DNA of 64,000 nucleotides, taken from contig BSWB01000003.1 of NCBI GenBank assembly GCA_033239125.1, forward strand, positions 135,879,820 to 135,943,819, written 5' to 3'. Origin of the DNA: Fagopyrum homotropicum. Its lineage: Eukaryota > Streptophyta > Magnoliopsida > Caryophyllales > Polygonaceae. The position numbers were made by a program, and so were the translations under genes. The notes under the pieces are model-generated. The model saw only the letters and a program-made list of their open reading frames with translations. It searched no databases and had not been told where the DNA came from. Positions within the stretch are counted from its first letter, which is position 1. The number at the start of each line of letters is the position of its first letter. Below are positions 61,706 to 64,000 of the stretch, in pieces.

Positions 61706-63469
61706 TGTTCGCTCCAAACGGTGTGTGCAAGCTTTAAATTTATAACCCTAGACTTAAGCTTAAAACAAGGATGCGAACCCGCAGTGTACGGGTCAATCGT
61801 AGTAAAAGCAAGGAATTCCAGGGGTCGATCACAGGGACTTAGTGAAACAAAGTCCAGCTACGGTATGCTTATGTAAATACTAACCACAAGAGCAATTAAC
61901 ACAATCAAAGATGAATAAGAAGTCAATAAAGCAAACATGCAATTCTAGGGATTAAAGCATCTAGTTGTGGTTCCAACTCAAGATCTAAAGATAAGCGGAC
62001 AAAGCTGAGGTTTTTGCATAGGGAAGGTGTTAATAAAGTAGAATAGATCACCGGGTAAGTCTCACTACTCACTAACTCCAAACCTAAAGAACCTATTACC
62101 GGGTAAGTCTCAAGGTACTAAGGAAAGGAATTATAATCTCAAACTAACACTCCAACTAAGGGAATAGAATCAACCTTTACCGGGTAAGTCTCAGGCTAAC
62201 TCACAAAGATGGAATGAAAGCACACTCGAACCCCAATAAAGGATAAACCTTTATTACCTACACTTATGATCTTGGGTAAACAAACAAAGTAATTACCGGG
62301 TAAGTCTCATCCTAAGCTTGCATTGAACCAGGAAAGGTGTAATAAGAATAGGATTTGGTAAACTCTAACACTTAACTCTCAGTTTCGGATCAGATAAGTC
62401 ACCTCGGTCAGCCAAATTCCACCCCGGCCGAGATGTTCATCGACTGAGCGAGATGCTTGGGGTTAAGGTTAAAGACTCGAACTTTCAGGGTCCTACTGGA
62501 ATCTAAGATTACTCTATTATTGTTTTTCTCACAACCTTCAGCCAATCACCCTAGAATCACACAAGGAAATTAGCCACTCATCATCATCATGAAAGTATTA
62601 ATCAAATATATGGGAAGAAGGTGAATATTTGAACAAGAAGAATTTAATGAAAAGACTTCAATAACTGAATCAAATATCACAACAAAAGCGTTCCTTGGAT
62701 ATAAATCCAACAAGCAAGACAACAAGGAAGAGAATCTAAGGTAATCTTACAAGAAAACCTCCAAAAGCTATAAAAGCTACAATCTTCAATCTCCCTTCAA
62801 CCTTCAAAAAGGTTCTTCAAATCTCTCCAACTGGAGTATGGCTGCTGTGATGCGTAAACCCTGATCGATGGTATAGCATGATGTTGGATTTGTGGAAATC
62901 CAACCCTTTTTATAGGAAAATAACCCTCCAAAGATAAGATATCTTAGAAGAGATCTTTGCCCATAAATATAGGTAAAATATATGATCTAGCATATCTTCT
63001 TCCTTCCAGGAGCCAAGCCCAAAAAATATAAGATCACTTTCCAAAGATAAAAGATCTCAGCCAAGAATAAAATATTCTCGCCGCGTCCTAGGTATTCGCC
63101 TCGGTCGAGTCGGCTTCTCTGGATCACCTCGGACGAGGTGAATCTATGGTCAACCGAGGTGAGTCAGAACTGAAAGTGAAATCTCTCAAATCTGGTCCAA
63201 AGTGAATCTCTAATCCATGGCTATGCTTCGTGGATGATTCCTTATGTTCCTCAATGTAGCTCAAATGACTCCATAGCTCCTTTTGCTCCTTTTCGATGCA
63301 AAACGTGCCATTTTACCTACGATTACAACAAAACTAGGTGTAGACCTCGATTCCCGCAAAGGTAGATGAAATGGTAGTATAATCACATATTATACATACA
63401 AACATGTAGATTATTGAAGATAAAACGTCTAAACAAAGCCCAAAATATAGACTATAATTCATGCTATCA
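61706..63469 (-). repeat. 5' LTR of element F (1764 bp)
   Basis: Plus strand TGTTCGCTCC to CATGCTATCA. U5 word GCGAACCCGCAGTGTACGG at about 61773. Four ACCGGGTAAGTCTCA repeats between 62049 and 62311. CCCTTTTTATAGG near 62904 is a reversed TATA box. Family-word triplets at 62399-62456 and 63098-63168 (CACCTCGGACGAGGTG in the centre of the second). Confidence 0.92.
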
Positions 63470-64000
63470 GACATCAATGAAAGGGATGTTAATATGTAGC
63501 TTATTCATAAGGTCAAGAAACTTACCAAAGTGCTTGTCTAGATGTGCCCTCGCCCTTGACTGAGGGAATGGGAGTGGTGGTTTATAAGCAGGAGGTGGAA
63601 CATAAAATTCAGATTTTTCTTTCGCTTTTTGGGGCTCCATCTCGGTCGGGACCTCGACCGAGGTGTTCCTCGTCTGATCTTGGTCCGAGGTGTTCCTTAT
63701 CTGGTCGGGGCTCGGCCGAGGTACTGGATCTGCAGTCTTCAATCCACTGCGTGTTGTAACAGCCATGATCTGTCCCTTATGGTTGCTCTCTGTCCTTGCT
63801 GGGAGCTTCCCTGGATCTCTTGGCGCTTCATTCGCCTTGTTGAAAAATTGTTGTTCTAAGGCTTTTTGTGCCTTCGAAAATGAATTCATCGATGTCTCCG
63901 TAGCGTTGAGCTTGATCAAAATTGCCTCCAGTACAGTATCTAGTTTATTTGATGGTTGGGACAAACATGATGCAGGCTCTTGGCTTCTCAATGGAGTAGA
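63470..64000 (-). pseudogene. Gag C-terminus / protease N-terminus of element X, cut by F
   Basis: Open frame reaching beyond the window: LEAILIKLNATETSM, GKLPARTESNHKGQ, MAVTTRSG, then YVPPPAYKPPLPFPQSRARA and HFGKFLDLMNKLHINIPF. It matches F 59700-60180 and ends abruptly at the F LTR. Family words at 63637-63722 include CTCGACCGAGGTG and CTCGGCCGAGGTAC. Confidence 0.85.

Larger units (their letters stand above)
51863..63469 (-). mobile_element. Element F: integrase-less Athila-type retrotransposon nested in X
   Basis: 5' LTR 61706-63469, PBS, gag-pol without integrase, ATHILA-type ORF with one stop and one frameshift, PPT, and a 3' LTR whose outer 299 bp are missing. The shared 1465 bp of the LTRs differ at about 15 positions (1.0%), an age similar to C and D. 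The right target copy is GACAT (63470-63474); the left was lost with the deletion at 51862. Confidence 0.9.
46375..64000 (-). mobile_element. Element X: integrase-less Athila-type retrotransposon, host of F
   Basis: Minus strand. The 3' LTR (46375-48128), 3' UTR and pol remnant lie left of element F; gag-protease sequence resumes at 63470 and runs off the window. I join the two parts because F ends exactly inside protease-region sequence at 63470, the left part is the same family and orientation, and one deletion at 51862 explains the missing piece. X lacks integrase and the whole env-position ORF. It has frameshift and stops in pol. Its family word is CCTCGGTCGAGG, as in F. The left target copy is GCACT; the right one is out of view. 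Confidence 0.8.

Noticed and set aside
62049..62311. Regularly repeated ACCGGGTAAGTCTCA as a CRISPR-like array
   Set aside because: Only four copies, unequal spacing, inside LTRs of a plant retrotransposon.
63470..64000. Gag fragment at the right end taken as a further, separate element
   Set aside because: Orientation, family word and the breakpoint inside protease sequence fit element X interrupted by F; one deletion at 51862 explains the missing part. A separate element would need extra events.

Overview
This window is plant repetitive DNA, most likely dicot pericentromeric heterochromatin. I recognise no host gene, tRNA gene, rRNA gene or CRISPR array. Almost every base belongs to a retrotransposon. 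Most belong to Ty3/gypsy elements of the Athila type: LTRs of 1.6-1.8 kb, a primer-binding site matching the 3' end of tRNA-Asp, a gag-protease-RT-RNase H-integrase polyprotein of about 1970 codons, an ATHILA-type ORF in the env position, and AAGTATGGGGTATTT as polypurine tract (PPT). A decayed L1-type LINE and a fragment of a Ty1/copia element are also present.

Layout, left part. Element A (1-3484, +) is the 3' end of a short non-autonomous Athila relative; it sits in the 3' UTR of a LINE that lies on the minus strand. The LINE (3485-10217 and 43228 to about 44335, -) is split inside ORF1 by element B. Element B (10218-43227, +; 6.6 kb without insertions) is non-autonomous and carries one unrecognised ORF. 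It is split by element C (13704-40110, +; 13.4 kb without D), which is split in its 3' UTR by element D (24764-37763, +; 13.0 kb). C and D have perfect 5-bp target duplications (ACCAC, CCTAG); B has TAATC with one changed base. LTR divergence counted by eye falls in the nesting order: B about 3%, C about 1.2%, D about 0.9%.

Layout, right part. 44336-45590 is unassigned AT-rich DNA with short repeats and possible remains of a CACTA end. A copia fragment (about 45590-46374, +) is cut in gag by element X (46375 to beyond 64000, -). X is cut in its protease region by element F (about 51863-63469, -). A deletion of about 0.95 kb at 51862 removed the end of F's 3' LTR and the neighbouring part of X. 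X and F share a pol without integrase; X has also lost the env-position ORF.

How the parts work together. D is the only element whose gag-pol and env-position ORF are both open. C has one in-frame stop. A, B, X and F could only have moved with enzymes supplied in trans. All six elements keep the same non-coding blocks: a stem-loop pair just after pol, a hairpin plus PPT-like tract after the env position, a 3' UTR block, and a second hairpin plus the true PPT at the 3' LTR. On top of this each family carries its own palindromic word (CCACGGCCGTGG in A, B and C; AAATCGGCCGATTT in D; CCTCGGCCGAGG in F and X), repeated at the same places in every element and often arranged as half-site, palindrome, inverted half-site. 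I consider this family-specific set of cis sites the most interesting signal in the window.
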